From positions 39,496 to 79,286 of the forward strand of contig JBNGIS010018880.1 of the NCBI GenBank assembly GCA_049999725.1: 39,791 nt of DNA, written 5' to 3'. This DNA comes from Haplomitrium mnioides. Taxonomy: Eukaryota > Marchantiophyta > Haplomitriopsida > Calobryales. Of the stretch, positions 19,011 through 29,025 are shown one piece after another. The notes under the pieces were generated by a model. The model was not told the DNA's origin. It worked only from the letters and a program-made list of their open reading frames with translations, and did no database searches. Every line of letters starts with the position of its first letter. The stretch's first letter is position 1. The translations under genes were made by a program, and so were the position numbers.

Positions 19011-19016
19011 TTTATT
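19011..19016 (-). terminator. AUG5: Candidate AUG5 polyadenylation signal
   Basis: AATAAA on the - strand, about 184 bp after the AUG5 stop codon. It is the only such hexamer I noticed in the 3' flank before the repeats begin, so the 3' untranslated region probably ends near 18990. Confidence 0.5.
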
Positions 19017-19199
19017 TTTCAAATGTCTGGTGGACCTTTAAGGGAAGAAGATTTTCATTTTCCATAGATGCCCTGCATAATGTCTAATCTAGAATGAAAG
19101 ACACATGGCCCATGAGTGCCTTCCAAAAAAATTTTGTCACTAACTAGCTGTTAAAACTCTGGTAGCCTCAAACTGTCAGCAGCTGGCCTGGCAGTTGAC

Positions 19200-19331
19200 T
19201 CACAACAATTCTTTATCATAAAAAGCAGCCTGCAATTGCTTCACATGGGCAAGCCATGCTGACACATTCTGACCATCAAGAGTGATCCAGTCCACGGCCG
19301 TTGAAGCCGGTTGCTCCCACCACTCATCAAC
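19200..19331 (-). CDS. AUG5: AUG5 terminal exon
   Basis: 43 codons plus TGA (19202-19200); acceptor ATTTGCAG. Encodes [20 protein letters not shown] and ends AAFYDKELL, the hallmark AUG5 C-terminus. Confidence 0.92.
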   Translation of the reverse strand, partial: VDEWWEQPASTAVDWITLDGQNVSAWLAHVKQLQAAFYDKELL

Positions 19332-22300
19332 CTGCAAATATAATAATACTGGCATCAGAAGGGGTAGGCATTTGCAAGCACAACAGTTTAACCATTTGAG
19401 TTCAAACAGTACTGTTATCATCTTGTGTCCCCCTGACTCAGAAAAAGGCAAGGAGCTGACTTTCGGGTATGGAGATGTGGACAGTAACCACAAACCACAC
19501 AAACATATGTGATGGTAACCAAATGGAAGCTGCAACATTCTAGGGAAAACCTACACCCGGCACAACTACCGCGTTGTACAAAGCTTCAGTCCAATCAACC
19601 TGTCACCACTCCCTGCTTGTCATCAGCTTTCCAACATCAGGTTCAGATCATGCAAAATATAGCCATGAAGATGTCGAGGGTAAAATAACCACAAAAACGA
19701 ATAATGGTAATCAAATGGACGTTGCACTAGTCCAGGAGAACCCTAGACACATGAAAACTACCAGAACATAGAGTGCCGCATTCACAAAATGGTGTCAGTC
19801 ACAAAGTTTCAGACCTTTCAGCCTCATCATGTGTAGCAGCACCAAGCTGCCACAACTCCCTGCTGGTTTCATCAGCTCCCAACAGCACAACCAAATCAAT
19901 CCTTGTACTCAGTTTGTCACTTTCCAGAAGTGATGGGAAAACTCAGTCTCGAGCATCAGCTTTTGAAATCACTGATTTCACTTTAGTTTGATCTTGTCAA
20001 GCAGACATCCAAGAGAAAACTCACAGATGTCTGCTGAAAGGTTAGTGATTGGGGCCGTCTATACCCTAAATATAACACATGAAGCACATCACTGGTGACT
20101 ACTTGGATACAGAACATCCACTAAAGTTGCTGGAAAATATCGTCATGAAGATGTGGAGAGTAAACAAGCCAAACAAACAAATGATGGTAACCAAATGGAA
20201 GTTGTAATAGTCTAATAAAACTTACACACCCCAATCACAGCCACTTAAAGTGCAGCCTTCACAATGTGGTGTCGGTCACAAATTTCAGACCAATCAGCCT
20301 CATCATGTGTAGCAGTGACAAGTTGCCACAACTTCCTGCTGGTTTCATCAGGTCCACATCAATCTTTGTACTGAGTTTTTCCCACTTTCCAGAAGTATGG
20401 GAATCTTGTACTGTCCAGATCATGCACAATACTATGCTTTAATAATGAAACATCATATGAATCTTTGTACTGAGTTTCAACTACTTTGTAGAAGCAATGG
20501 AACTCAGTTGCCTTGTGCTCCACCAAGAACTATCATGTACTTATGTACTAATGTACTTATCACCAAGAACCCCTTTCAAAATTGTCCAATCCAGCATCAA
20601 CTTGTGGCATCATTCATTTCACTTTACTTTGGTCTTGTGAAGCAGAAATACAAGAAAAAAAGGCAGCTATAAGCTATACACATGACGAGGTGCAGAGTAA
20701 ACAAACCACAAAAATGCAGCTGTAATGGAAATAAGAACTCTTATCTCCCAAGAGAACTGAAATCTTTCAGTTGATACAGTAGCAATTCATTTATTTATGG
20801 TGAGTTTAATGTTAACTTCAAAAAATTGCTTACCAGCCTTCGCACATGCTTGCTATTCTCAAAACATTTCTGGGCTTCTTGCACAGCACTCTTAAGCTCA
20901 GGCAACCAATGCTCCAATGCAATCTTCTCATGCTCTGCGGCCATGCTCAAACACGATGCAGCACTCCTTCACATCATTATGGAAACAGTGAGTGTTGGGG
21001 GGAGGGGGGCGGCGCAATATGTTTAGTGAGGCAAATCATCACATGGTTTTGATCCAGCTAAAACTACCTTCCACTGAATACATACATTGTCTAAAACTGC
21101 ATTCTAAAACCATACACAATGTGCAACTGGAAGGACAATGTCAGTGTAATTGTAGACCTGTGCAAGATGAAAATGGAGCTGCTTTAAATTTTATTTTTTG
21201 GAGTAAAACAAAACTACAAAAGTAGTTTAGAAAATGGTTGGATGAAAGTTGCACCAGTCTAAGAAAAAACGAACTATTGCAATATACAGACGCTATGGTG
21301 TCAATCACAAATTTTCAGCTTCACCATGTGTGGCAGCAACATAACCTTCCGTTGGTTTCATCATTTCCCACAATCATGAATAATTCTATAACAAATTGAA
21401 GTGCATTACACAAATCTTTGTACAGGGCAAGTTTTTTACCACCTTTTTCTGAGTTTTGCACTAGGTACTGTCATGGCTGACTAATTGTCAGCTTTTGCTT
21501 TTGTTTGCCAGTGAGGAAGCAAACATCCAAGTGTTAATCTAAGAGAGGTCTGCAGAAAGGATGGTTATTGCACATTTCCTTATAGAGTAGGGCCTATTTT
21601 AAGTGCACTTATTTTTCCAGATTGGAGAATGATTTTAAATAAGTTCACTAGCAAGCATGGGTAGAGGTTATTAGTTATAAAGTTGTGGAGAGCAAAACTA
21701 ACCACAACAACACTTAAATGGAAGCTGCAATAGTCTAGGAAAAACCTACACATATCACAACTGTGCACGCATAGAGTGCAGCCTTGACTCTGTGGTGTCA
21801 GACACAAAGTTTCAGACTATTCAGCCTCATCATGTGTAGCAGTGACAAGCTGCCACAACTTCCTGCTGGTTTCGTCAGTTCCCGACAGCAGGTCCTGATC
21901 AATCGTCGTACTGAGTTTCTGCCACTTTCCGGAAGTAACGGGAAAAGAGGTTATGCGATACCTCTCTGATCCAGACCAAGTACAAAGATATGCCTTGAAC
22001 ATGTGAACCCAAAAAGGGTGAAGAAAAATGCTAGGCAATTCTGCTGCCTGTGTGGCTTGACCTCCAAACATAATTATGGAAAGAAGTTTACATGTATGTT
22101 TTCGGTCCAAAAAAAAAAAAAAAAAAAGAAGTTTACATGTACACATAGTCTTATACTGCAAAATAGGTACCACTGACAAAATCAATGATCAAATGGTGTA
22201 CCTCTCATATTCTGGCCTTGAAGAGTTTGCAGTGGCCAAAAGCATTCGTCCACTACCAACAAGGTCTTTGAGGCCTTGCATTTGCCTTACTGCTCCTGCC

Positions 22301-25300
22301 AGATCTTCCAAGAGATTTGCTGCTGAAACTTTATGCCGGAAAAATAACTGTAATGACTCAACAACTGCAGCCAATCCAACATCTGCTCCTTCCCCTGCAA
22401 GGCACGAGTCTGAGCTTCATCACTAAACTGCATAGAGTGAGGCACCATCCAGCTCGAACAGCAGTCATATCAAACTCTTGGCCATGACATGTAAGTCTTA
22501 AAAGAAAGCCTCGCCTTTCAGTTTGGTAATGGCAAATTTGTCCACACCACTGTTGGAAGAATTGAAGAAAATACATAGAATATTAACTATTCAAACTCTA
22601 CTTTATCTGCTAAAGAAGAACCCTGCATGCTAAACCATTTATTGAGGCGCAGCCCATGTGCTGAAATGAACCAGTTTTTTTTTAGCACCCACACTGAGAG
22701 ATTGAAACAAAACTTCAAGTAAACACTTAATGTCAGTGCCCTAGAAGTTCCAGTTCATGAAACAATTCTATAACCCACTATCTAAAAGGCTTTAGAAACT
22801 TTTAATAGGACTATATTAAAAGGAAACAAGCTCCCCAAGGGGATACGGACAAGAGTTGCTAAGTACTTCCCTAGAAGGTCAAGGTTGTTTGATGTAGCTT
22901 ATCATCAATATTATTGTTTGGTGAGTTCCCCTTGGACCTGAACTTGACTACAGACCTGGGCTATTTGGAACACAGAAAATTCTATTCTTCCTTTCCATTC
23001 CTTCATGCTGTTCTTTGAATAAATATTTTTGTAAATCATGCTTTTGAGATATAATTCTTTTGCAAGCAGCAGGTCCCTATTAGAATAACTGCAACAAAGA
23101 GACTTGGTTGTCATCACAAGCATTACATGAGCAGTTACGTAGTGAAGCTGAAATTCGCCCAATTGAAGAAAGCGCAGATGGATCACCAGCGCCAGCTCTA
23201 GAGACCAGTAGATCAGCATTCCTATGAACAGCTGCGATTCCTTCAGGGCCAGCAGTGTTACTTACTCCCATAATATCCAAAATTCCCTGACGAACATAAT
23301 CAATAGGCCAATTATGTGATAAAAATGTAGGCTATAGGAATCAGGAAAAAATATTACGTTGACAAACAATAAACTTTCCCACCCAACAAGTGGCAAAAGT
23401 TAAAAATGTCTACAGATGCTTAAATAATCCTTAAAAAAGACCAAAAGCATAAGTCCTGCAAAAGTATACAGCATTCAAGCAGAAGGTGCTCACCAACTGT
23501 CACTGCGTGCAATATACAAGGACTTCAGGGTTTTGTTATTCATTGGCTACCACCAGGCCATGGAATATGATGTTATCTTTCAATCTAAGTAAAAACACGC
23601 ACTATCTACACTCCATACAAGCTAGTTCCATACCTGTTGAGAAGCAGGAAACATGTATAGCCTATTGTCAGGACTCTTCTGAAAAGCAACGAGTTCTCGT
23701 TCAATAAGGTCCGCAGCTTCAACCAAATTGTTTTGTAGAATAGAGCACATAGGAAGAAATGTATTTGAATAGTTCTCCCGCGCAGCCACCATTTGCTGCT
23801 TCCAAGATTGTGCAGCTGTCTGTAGTTAAACAATAACACGTAAGTACCACCCATAAATCCATCTATCTTCAAGTCTCAACTTGGAAGAATGCCATGATCA
23901 GTTAACTTATTTTTTATCTCATTACAACACCAACATAGCATATCCTTGTATATCTAGTTATGAAGTTGTGGAGAGCAAAACTAACCACAAAAACAAATAA
24001 ATGGAAGCTGCAATAGTCTAGGAAAAACCTACAAACATCACAACTGCGCAACTCATAGAGTGCAGCCTTCACAATGTCGTGTCAGACACAAAGCATATCC
24101 TTGTAATAGGCATATATGTCGAAATCTCAACTCTTTAAGAAAAGTATTGCCAATTTCTATAACTATACGATGTGGCTACACGAAAAGCACCACTGGCCTT
24201 TTGGTAAACCTCTTGGGTAATCTATTGCTGTCGAAGTAGTATCCCCTAAAAAGATGTCTGTATATTTTATGTAGTCCCTGGCTTTAATTATTTTGTTTTG
24301 TGGCTAGGGCTATGGGCTGCAAAGAATATGACTAGCACCAGGAAATTACCACAATTGCTACATGGCCATTTATTCCCTCTAACAGTTCCCATTGAACCAA
24401 TTATAGGTGCCATGACTTGGTGCAGAAAAGTGAGCTGCCAAACTGGTTGCTAAATAATCACAAAGCAGTCTGATTCTTTTCCCTTCCTTACTGGATTCCA
24501 CCACCAAGGTTGGGGTGTCAACAAAGCTTGCACCCTAAACCTGCCCGATCACAGATATACACATGCGCATCTCCACAGAAAAGATAATGAGGTCTCCTTT
24601 TAGAGTTAAAAAAATAGCAACCCAAATATAGCTATGAAGATGTGGAGAGTAAAACAATCCGAATAATACACATCAAAGACAGATGCCTTGCTGGAAGGTA
24701 CTACTCTTTCTAATTGTTAATTTGGGTGAAATCAGAAGCAGTTTCAACAAAAGGATAAAAAGATGATGAGGAATCCTCATAAGTACTCAGAAATTTCCCT
24801 ACATAGACCAATGATAGCCAGGCTGAATGAGAAGCCTGGTGGCTAGAGCATTAGCTACACAAGAATACACCCACAGATGAATCAGGATGAGAAGTTATGT
24901 ATACACTAGTCCGTCATTTTCTTACAATATTTGTATGAATGAGGGCAGTGTAAAAGGACTCCAGCTCTGTCCTTCGTGTGTTGAATTCTTCAATCTTTTT
25001 CCACTTTTTCCGCAAACCATCTTTGGCCTGCTTTCTTTCCTCGCACATCATTTTCAATCGCTGAACTTCTAATAGTAACATGTCCACACTGGCTTTCAGT
25101 CCTGCAAGATCTTGCTCCTTGGTCCAGACTTCCACCTGAATATCATCAACATTTAAAGGCAGTCCTTTAGGTCAGTTATCCAATATTAACGGAACATTTG
25201 AGAAAACCTAATCTACCACAACAAAAAACACAGCAGCTAGCTCAAAGATACATTATGTCAATGTGAGGCGCTGGCCCTAGGACAAAGCATCTTTTTAGAG

Positions 25301-26030
25301 CTTTAGAAGCAGTTAGGCAGGCATTTAATGTTGTACTTTCCATCAGAATGTAACCCAAACAACTAATCAGATTGTCCTTTCTTTTTTCTTTTCTCTTCTT
25401 CTCATTGACCGAAAGCAAACTTTATCTACTTTCAAGCATCAAACATATAGTCACAGCCAACACCAGGCTGTGTGACAAAAAAAGCTAAAATCAAACACAA
25501 TCCCTGTAGGGGACTAACCTAAAGAACAGTTTGTCCTTGCACTATTCAACTGTCCATCTCTACTTGGTGTTCTTGTAGTTCTTGCCAATATTTCTGCAAT
25601 AGATAGCAATGAGAATCTGTGGTGGATAAAGTCACAGTCTTCTTCTTTGTGCACATTAGGTGACAAATGTGAATATACTAACAAGCTTACCAATACAGTG
25701 CAAAGGTAGAATTAGTAACAAACATTGCACATACATTTAATCCAAGATATACTCATGGGGTAAATTCACCCCCCAGATTGCATAGGCTCATGCTTATGAT
25801 CTTTAAACAGACCCTAAAATTTTACTCTAAATGGTAGAAGACATTATCACCTCAAGCTCCCTCATTCCTCGTGCTGTCTGAAAATGATCTTGCCCATCAT
25901 AGGATACTGCAACATCCATCAGGTCACCTCCACCACACATATGCTTTCTTAGTTCAGCACTAGATACCTTGAGTTCTGCAGCATGATTCAATGTCTCTTC
26001 AGTTGCCATAAATTGATGAACATGGGTAGT
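19200..26030 (-). CDS. AUG5: AUGMIN subunit 5 (HAUS5-like), C-terminal seven exons
   Basis: Exons on the - strand: 26030-25851, 25135-24926, 23819-23634, 23286-23139, 22409-22202, 20966-20834, 19331-19200. They total 1197 bp and join with matching phases (0,0,0,1,2,0) into 398 residues plus TGA; every junction is GT-AG. Conserved AUG5 blocks appear in order: [43 protein letters not shown] then [67 protein letters not shown], and the C-terminus [20 protein letters not shown]...YDKELL. Plant AUG5 is about 800 residues, so the N-terminal half lies upstream, beyond 39791 or missing. Augmin recruits gamma-tubulin to existing microtubules for branching nucleation in spindle and phragmoplast. The open frame argues this copy is functional or was until recently. 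Identity is from remembered plant sequences. Confidence 0.88.
19466..19640 (+). repeat. Intronic-type repeat, copy C, old and short, AUG5 last intron
   Basis: TATGGAGATGTGGACAGTAA, AACCAAATGGAAGCTGCAAC, TCTAGGGAAAACCTACAC and CACTCCCTGCTTGTCATC follow the family order, with many differences and a missing middle. Confidence 0.55.
19660..19965 (+). repeat. Intronic-type repeat, copy D
   Basis: ATAGCCATGAAGATGTCGAG through TTTCAGCCTCATCATGTGTA and CTGCCACAACTCCCTGCTGG to GATGGGAAAACTCAGTC. Directly follows copy C. On the - strand it keeps the open stretch [10 protein letters not shown]...ATHDEAE shared with other copies. Confidence 0.7.
20135..20402 (+). repeat. Intronic-type repeat, copy E
   Basis: GTCATGAAGATGTGGAGAGT, AACCAAATGGAAGTTGTAAT, AATCAGCCTCATCATGTGTA and CTTCCTGCTGGTTTCATCAG, ending near CCAGAAGTATGGGAA. 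A 50 bp piece of the same 5' end recurs at about 20680-20730. Confidence 0.7.
20834..20966 (-). CDS. AUG5: AUG5 exon f
   Basis: 133 bp, restores phase 0; acceptor TGTGAAG is weak (purine before AG) but fits frame and length, donor GTAAGC. Encodes [20 protein letters not shown] and [19 protein letters not shown]. Confidence 0.82.
21225..21440 (+). repeat. Intronic-type repeat, copy G, strongly diverged
   Basis: GGATGAAAGTTGCACCAGTC, GCTATGGTGTCAATCACAA, CTTCACCATGTGTGGCAGC, CCGTTGGTTTCATCA and AATCTTTGTACAGGG keep the family order in the intron between AUG5 exons f and e. Confidence 0.5.
21665..21946 (+). repeat. Intronic-type repeat, copy H, young
   Basis: TTAGTTATAAAGTTGTGGAG to CCGGAAGTAACGGGAAAA. 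By eye it is nearly identical to copy K (28203 onward) through GGGAAAA, after which the two differ: H breaks off where A and K continue with a CTCAGTCATGATGATGCC tail. The - strand is open across it and beyond (22185-21817), giving an unrecognised frame that does not belong to AUG5. Confidence 0.8.
22202..22409 (-). CDS. AUG5: AUG5 exon e
   Basis: 208 bp, enters phase 1 and leaves phase 2; acceptor GAAGCTCAG, donor GTACAC. This acceptor was chosen over CCTTGCAG at 22397 because it keeps the frame and the residue count of known AUG5 ([11 protein letters not shown]). Encodes [20 protein letters not shown]. Confidence 0.8.
22410..23138. other. AUG5 intron between exons d and e
   Basis: 729 bp with normal GT-AG ends and no element I recognise. 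The - strand open frame beginning at 22576 is a read-through of the intron into exon e in another frame. Confidence 0.5.
23139..23286 (-). CDS. AUG5: AUG5 exon d
   Basis: 148 bp, leaves phase 1; acceptor TTCGTCAG, donor GTAACT. Encodes [19 protein letters not shown], then [20 protein letters not shown]. Confidence 0.85.
23634..23819 (-). CDS. AUG5: AUG5 exon c
   Basis: 62 codons, phase 0; acceptor AACTACAG, donor GTATGG. Encodes [27 protein letters not shown] and [15 protein letters not shown]. Confidence 0.88.
23952..24095 (+). repeat. Intronic-type repeat, copy I, truncated
   Basis: ATCTAGTTATGAAGTTGTGG to GTGCAGCCTTCACAATGTCG, then it ends after GTCAGACACAAAG. Only the left half of the unit is present. 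Lies in the intron between exons b and c; a 40 bp piece of the old form recurs at 24627-24665 (ATAGCTATGAAGATGTGGAG). Confidence 0.7.
24096..24925. other. Rest of the AUG5 intron between exons b and c
   Basis: No gene or named element seen apart from the 40 bp repeat piece at 24627-24665. Confidence 0.4.
24926..25135 (-). CDS. AUG5: AUG5 exon b (coiled-coil core)
   Basis: 70 codons, phase 0; acceptor ATATTCAG, donor GTAAGA at 24925. Encodes [17 protein letters not shown] and [19 protein letters not shown], the most conserved coiled-coil stretch of the protein. Confidence 0.9.
25374..25530 (-). mobile_element. Short LINE-like 3' tail fragment
   Basis: On the - strand the sequence runs GAAAGTAGATAAAGTTTGC then TTCGGTCAATGAGAAG and an A/G-rich tail, resembling the 3' end of the longer fragment at 26153-27010 (GAAAGTAAATAAAGTTAATTG, then a poly-A-like tail). 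Only the extreme 3' end remains. It sits in the intron between exons a and b. Confidence 0.5.
25851..26030 (-). CDS. AUG5: AUG5 exon a (first exon in the window)
   Basis: 60 codons, phase 0 at both ends; acceptor CTGTGCAG ending at 26031, donor GTGATA. Encodes [18 protein letters not shown] and a less conserved acidic/Gly-rich part. The region 5' of it (26031-39791) shows no further AUG5 exon. Confidence 0.8.
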
Positions 26031-26152
26031 CTGCACAGATTACTGCAAGGAATTAGTAGAAAAGTCCTCCCATTATCAGCTTCTTAAGTCTTATTCGTTG
26101 GCTAAACACTACATAATCTCAAGGAGGCAAACGTACTCTTGGTGTACTGTCT

Positions 26153-27010
26153 GTTTTTTTCTTTCTTCTTTTTTTGAAAGAAAGCAATTAACTTTATTTA
26201 CTTTCACGCATCATAGGAACAACCATGGCCAACAATCAGGCCTACCCCAAAAACAACCAACCTTTTGAATCCTTCAGTATCTAGCCTAGAAAACAACACA
26301 ACACCATCAATCCCAATTACAACTAACATCTACATTCCAATATACAGTTCTCTCATCACAGCTACAGAGGAATTGCCTGGCACCCCAAGCTCTGTAAAAG
26401 GCTTCAAGAATGCATTTTTTTTGTCCTAACTTTAGGCTTTCTCCCATCTTCATCAGATATCAAGTCAAAGTTTCTTCTCATACTCAGCCAGATTGTCTTT
26501 CTAATGTACATTTTTATGCGAAATTTCTCAAACACAATAGCATTCCTAGATAGCCCTACGTTATAAACTATGATGCCCCTTAGCGAGGACCAGGCTTCCT
26601 GAGCTGCAGCCAGTGCCTTTGGATTTTTATTGCCTAGGATGCTTTGGTGACATGTTGGCTTCTATTTTTTGGTTCTCTCCCAAATGGAGAAAACTAATCT
26701 GTTAATAAGATTCCCTGCCCATTTCCAGAGAGTGCAGATCCAAGGACAAAGCCAGACACAGTGAATTAAATCTTCAAGTATTCCTCCTTACAGCAGACAC
26801 ATCTGCATCAATTGGAAAGCTGGATTTTTCAGTTTTTTTCCCTGAAACTCCCGACTTGGACACCACTTTGGACAAAGAGCCACATCAGTGAGGCATATTT
26901 GGCAGACCTGCTCGCATCCCAAATATCAGTCCATCTGGAGGAGTGAGAAAAGTTGATTGAACCAGCTGCTCTTCAACGTTCCAGAACTGGGGTGAAGGGT
27001 GTTATATTTA
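26153..27010 (-). mobile_element. 5'-truncated LINE with zf-RVT remnant
   Basis: On the - strand: RCVCCKEE, then after a frameshift EDLIHCVWLCPW and TLWKWAGNLINRLVFSIWER (26817-26688). This is the Cys/His zinc-binding segment (zf-RVT) that follows the reverse transcriptase in plant LINEs. Further down, EAWSSLRGIIVYNVGLSRN and IRKTIWLSMRRNFDLISDE (26603-26450) match the usual LINE C-terminal region. It ends with GAAAGTAAATAAAG and an A-rich tail at about 26153. The reverse transcriptase and endonuclease are absent, as expected from 5' truncation during target-primed insertion. It lies 5' of AUG5 exon a, in the same orientation as AUG5. Confidence 0.7.
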
Positions 27011-27144
27011 ATTGTACAGATTGAATCTACTCACAATTCATTCATACATTGATTTTATGCAATCAAGGCACACTTGGAGCGCTCTTTCCATTATGGGTAT
27101 ATTCATATAAGGAATGCTACCAAACAAGTCAGGTACTACCAGCC

Positions 27145-28202
27145 TGTTGGAATCATCAAAATGACTAGATGATAATGTAGCAGTGAAAATTCACAATAGG
27201 TGAGATTTGTAAGAAAGGGAAAAAATGCAGAACGTCAGTTCCTCTGATGTCCACAAAATATGCTTGCAACTGCAGAACCGCAGGGCAGGATGTAAACCCT
27301 GTGTCCTTCCTTGGGCCCAAATCGTAACCTCGCAAGTTTCCTCCTTAGGGTGAAAAACAGCCACGCTATGTGACCTCCAAAGCAAGAAAACATCAGACAC
27401 TTCGTGGTTTCCTTCCAGACACAAAAAAAATTAGAAATATGCTTGCGGCTGCAGAATTGCAAGGACATGATGTAATCCCTGCCTCCTTCCTCTGGCCCAA
27501 ATTGAAAGCTCGAGAGTTTCCTCCTTAGGGTGAAAAACAGTCACACAATGTGACCTCCGAAGCAAGAAGGCGTCAGACACCTCACAGTTTCCTTCCAGAC
27601 ACAAAAGCGTAGCACATTTACGGGTCTTCCTGCTGTAGCAGAAAAACAACCTTCTCCCTGAGTCACAATTCTCCTTAGAATGCATAAACGAAGATACACT
27701 GTGAGATACAAATAAATTTAGTTTGCAAATGAGGATGAGATGAGCATCACCTCTATTAATTTATATACTCTTTACAATACCAGCAATGGGCTGAAATTCT
27801 GTAGGTGCCCAGTTAAATCTGTGGGCGTTAAAGAATATGATTAAGCACTTGCTCGATGATGCTTCAATGACATATGGACAAAATGAGTAGCTCAATGGCT
27901 GCTCAAAGAAATGTCTCAGGAAGCTCCCTAGTGATTACATGTGGCATCTTAGAGGAGATGCCACATCTTCCTCTCTAAACTCTTCACTACACTAGCTATT
28001 TCTAACTAATCTAGTAGGAGAGCTATCAAGGGAACAATTCCTTCAAATGATCCTCCCAGGATCATCTCCAACACAGCCTTTGATGAGAAAGCTGTAACTA
28101 TGACAACTGAAATGTCCTAACTAATAGGAACATCTAACTACCAAAATGCAGTTTATTTAGCACTAACCACAACACAACATAACTGCCAAGGAAAGTTGAG
28201 AC
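27145..28202 (-). mobile_element. Solo LTR related to the LTR of the right-hand copia element
   Basis: The left end TGTTGGAATCATCAAAATGA matches TGTTGGAAATATCAAAAACG at 34917. The later block GTTTGCAAATGAGGATGAGA, CTCTTTACAATACCAGCAAT (27711-27789) matches 35394-35459. No pol sequence is attached, so it is a solo LTR or LTR fragment. It contains a 179 bp tandem duplication (27258-27436 and 27437 to about 27612). The right end near 28202 is inferred from GAGACA and is uncertain; no target duplication was recognised. Strand is set by analogy with the full element. Confidence 0.65.
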
Positions 28203-28540
28203 ACTATTAGTTATGAAGTTGTGGAGAGCAGAACTAACCACAACGACACTTAAATGGAAGCTGCAATAGTCTAGGAAAAACCTACACATATCACAANNNN
28301 NNNNNNCTACACATATCACAACTGTGCACGCATAGAGTGCAGCCTTGACTCTGGTATCAGACACAAAGTTTCAGACTATTCAGCCTCATCATGTGTAGCA
28401 GTGACAAGCTGCTACAACTTCCTGCTGGTTTCGTCAGTTCCCGACAGCAGGTCCTGATCAATCGTCGTACTGAGTTTCTGCCACTTTCCGGAAGTAACGG
28501 GAAAACTCAGTCATGATGATGCCTAGCACTCCACCAAGTG
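28203..28540 (+). repeat. Intronic-type repeat, copy K, most complete
   Basis: Reference copy of the family: TATTAGTTATGAAGTTGTGG (28205) to GCACTCCACCAAGTGGGAG. It includes the full middle (CGACAGCAGGTCCTGATC, CTGAGTTTCTGCCACTTTCC) and right tail. It carries the 10 N gap at 28297-28306. All copies in the window face the same way. Confidence 0.8.
28297..28306. other. Assembly gap, 10 N, probably artefactual
   Basis: The bases on both sides repeat CTACACATATCACAA (28282-28296 and 28307-28321). Copy H of the same repeat (21665 onward) has this string once with no gap, so the two contig ends overlap and the N are probably spurious. Confidence 0.85.
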
Positions 28541-28626
28541 GGAGATTATAAAATAGAGATAGAATAAAATTCATTTAAGGATCCATACCGGCCCTAAGGC
28601 CATAAAGGCCAAGCAGTAGAAATGCC

Positions 28627-29025
28627 TGTTGATAAATCAAAGAGAGAAATCAAAGAGCTGTAGCTGAGAATTCTGAAGGCTGATCAGTCAGCTTCTTCTC
28701 AATTACTTTATTACAAAAGTATTTCTACAGCAAGCAAGCGAGAGTGTGTTGGGTGAGTGCCCCTCACTCCTTTTTATACTCACAAGGCTAACCTCTTTAG
28801 CCACACAAACTAAAATACATCCTCAGCCACACAATACAATTACATAGGGATATACCCTAATCCAAACACCTGATCTACATATATACATACACTACACTAC
28901 AAACGCTGGCAAAACACCACCCATACAACCAGAATACCAGATCACCGTGGTATACCAACAGCAGAATACCAGATCACACTGGCATACCAACAGTAGGATG
29001 AGAGGTAGAGCTTGAAATCTCAATA
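28627..29025 (-). repeat. 3' LTR of the central copia element
   Basis: About 399 bp, from TGTTGATAAATC (28627) to CTCAATA (29025). It holds a roughly 33 bp direct repeat built on AGAATACCAGATCAC and GGTATACCAACAG. It is adjacent to the polypurine tract. Confidence 0.85.

Noticed and set aside
21817-22185. Extra AUG5 exon in the 122-codon - strand frame
   Set aside because: AUG5 exons e and f already join in frame with the expected residue count, and half of this frame is an intronic repeat found at several other places.
22358-22576. Separate 72-codon - strand gene
   Set aside because: It is the intron upstream of AUG5 exon e read through into the exon in another frame.
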